Origin: Streptosporangium becharense
GTDB lineage: Bacteria > Actinomycetota > Actinomycetes > Streptosporangiales > Streptosporangiaceae
Length of the DNA: 64,000 nt
Direction of reading: 5' to 3'
Assembly: GCF_014204985.1 (NCBI RefSeq)
Contig: NZ_JACHMP010000001.1
Coordinates: 1,054,001-1,118,000 of the forward strand
The notes below the pieces were generated by a model that saw only the letters and a program-made list of their open reading frames with translations, made no database searches and had not been told where the DNA came from. Shown here in pieces: positions 62,952 to 64,000 of the stretch (positions are counted from its first letter, which is position 1; each line of letters opens with the position of its first letter). Position numbers and translations under genes: made by a program.

Positions 62952-63757
62952 CTTCCGGGCTCCTTGCTCGATGTGTCGATCGTTTCGTGGCTTGTGGAGG
63001 TTCGCGCCGGCCGAGAGGGCGGGGCGTCCGCGGGACGTTCCGCCGCGCCGGGTCCGGCCGACCGGTGGGGGCTTACGTGGGTGGTGCACACGCCGTCTCC
63101 GTGCGCGATGGTCGCGAGCCGCTGCACGGGGGTGCCGAGGATGCGCGCGAACGCCTCCGTCTCGGCCTCGCACAGCTGCGGGAACTCCGCGGCGACGTGC
63201 GCCACCGGGCAGTGATGCTGGCACAGCTGCTCGCCCCCGAGGCTGGCCTTGCTCGACGAGGCGGCGTAGCCGTCGGCGGACAGGGCCTCGGCGAGGACGC
63301 GCACTCGCTGGTCGGGGGGGACCTCGCTCATCCGTGGCTGCAGGCGGGCGACGAGGCCGGCCACCTGGGACCGGGCGAACTCCGCCACGGCCTGCTCGCC
63401 CACGCGGTCGGCCAGGAAGCGCAACGCGCTGCCCGCGAGGTCGTCGTAGGCGTGCTCGAAGGCGCTGCGACCGGCGTCGGTGATCGCGAACAGCTTGGCC
63501 GGCCGCCCGCGTCCCCGCTGGCCGCGCGGCCTGGCCGTGCGCGTCTCGGCCATCCCGTCGGCGAGCAGCGCGTCGAGATGGCGGCGGACGGCGGCCGGGG
63601 TGAGGCCGAGGCGCTCGCCGAGGGCCGCCGCGGTGACGGGCCCGTGCTCCAGGATGAGCCGGGCGACACGCGCGCGCGTGCTGCGCTCGGCGGAGACGCC
63701 GGCGGGCCGCACGGTGGCGGTCTCCTCGACTTCTCTCATCCCGGTCACGTTTTTCAC
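62948..63757 (-). CDS. sufR: SufR, iron-sulfur-responsive repressor of the SUF operon
   Basis: About 269 residues from GTG 63757; ATG 63739 is an alternative. The winged-helix domain (about 30-90) has [21 protein letters not shown], and a C-terminal half contains Cys ligands CQHHC, a later C in FPQLCEAE and another in DGVCTTH, which bind a [4Fe-4S] cluster. It heads the operon and represses it when clusters are sufficient. The 3' end overlaps sufB. The C-terminal 45 residues are Pro/Ser-rich. Confidence 0.93.
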   Translation of the reverse strand: MKNVTGMREVEETATVRPAGVSAERSTRARVARLILEHGPVTAAALGERLGLTPAAVRRHLDALLADGMAETRTARPRGQRGRGRPAKLFAITDAGRSAFEHAYDDLAGSALRFLADRVGEQAVAEFARSQVAGLVARLQPRMSEVPPDQRVRVLAEALSADGYAASSSKASLGGEQLCQHHCPVAHVAAEFPQLCEAETEAFARILGTPVQRLATIAHGDGVCTTHVSPHRSAGPGAAERPADAPPSRPARTSTSHETIDTSSKEPGR

Positions 63758-63828
63758 AACATCAGTGTGCCGTAATTACTTCCCCGCTGACAAACCTGGG
63801 TTCGGCCCCCGGCAATGGGATGCGTCAC

Positions 63829-63847
63829 GCAGGCAAGGCTTACCTAA
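63829..63847. promoter_or_regulatory. Iron-box-like sequence near the sufR promoter
   Basis: On the minus strand TTAGGTAAGCCTTGCCTGC matches 13 of 19 positions of the IdeR/DtxR consensus. It lies about 72-90 bases upstream of sufR and overlaps the stop of the MFS gene, so it could serve the SUF operon. Confidence 0.5.
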
Positions 63848-64000
63848 GCTGGGACGACGTCCTTCTGTGATCTCCGCAGACCGGTGAAGGCGGCGAGCGA
63901 GACGAGGGTGAACGCGGCCAGGACGACGGCCATCGGCAGCGCCGACTCCCCGCTTCCGAGGCCGACCAGCGGGGCGGCGAACGCGCCGAGCGCGAACTGC
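63844..64000 (-). CDS. MFS drug/siderophore exporter, C-terminal end (cut by window edge)
   Basis: The last 51 codons are visible before the stop at 63844-63846. They encode two hydrophobic segments (FALGAFAAPLVGLG, then ALPMAVVLAAFTLVSLAAF) and a short tail (LRRSQKD), as in the last helices of Bcr/CflA-type MFS transporters. It runs in the same direction as sufR. Confidence 0.6.
   Translation of the reverse strand, partial: QFALGAFAAPLVGLGSGESALPMAVVLAAFTLVSLAAFTGLRRSQKDVVPA

Overview
The window is about 64 kb of very GC-rich DNA with strong GC3 bias, GTG and TTG starts and dense gene packing. The gene families (SARP regulator, acVLRF1 release factor, SufR-type SUF operon, iniA-like dynamins) point to a filamentous actinobacterium. 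Streptosporangiaceae or a close relative is my inference; no rRNA is present to prove it. I see no tRNA, rRNA, CRISPR array, insertion sequence or phage gene. Both window edges cut genes.

Region 1 (1-22110) is a specialised-metabolite locus with its regulator. A giant secreted lipase-like protein (running off the left edge) and a large SARP-ATPase regulator come first. A leftward diterpenoid operon follows (GGPP synthase, class I terpene synthase, class II DADTT cyclase), divergent from a rightward MEP-pathway operon (dxs, ispH, ispG) that would supply its precursor. Beyond a 24-bp-stem bidirectional terminator lie a UbiA prenyltransferase and a type III PKS / ICMT-family methyltransferase / FAD oxidoreductase operon. 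Rare TTA codons sit in the lipase (codon 4), SARP (codon 215) and dxs (codon 2), suggesting bldA-type developmental control. Three direct repeats at exact 22-bp spacing lie upstream of the SARP gene.

Region 2 (22178-31757) holds a secreted proline-rich protein, an acyl-CoA synthetase, a POT peptide transporter, a TRIC-type channel, a divergent MocR regulator/YczE-like membrane protein pair and a GH15 glucoamylase or trehalase.

Region 3 (31758-42181) is the most unusual part. It has a small D-x-N-x-D-G repeat protein, a membrane-anchored protein whose C-terminus resembles the GrpE head, an ECF sigma factor, a 111-aa protein overlapping a dynamin-like GTPase, a second dynamin-like GTPase with a hydrophobic hairpin, an Hsp70-like protein whose substrate-binding domain is replaced by a long linker and a beta-rich domain, and a conserved unknown. 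I read it as a candidate chaperone-dynamin membrane system under envelope-stress control.

Region 4 (42221-54934) is mostly housekeeping: S66 LD-carboxypeptidase, sulfotransferase, ABC exporter, enoyl-CoA hydratase-like protein, small HTH protein, ABC-F ATPase, acVLRF1, degenerate EAL-CBS protein, iron-box-controlled siderophore-interacting protein, hisG-hisE and a BNR-repeat protein.

Region 5 (55013-64000) carries a DEAD-box helicase with an RGG-like repetitive tail and the complete leftward SUF operon sufR-B-D-Rieske-C-S-U-T, then the cut end of an MFS exporter next to a second iron-box-like sequence.
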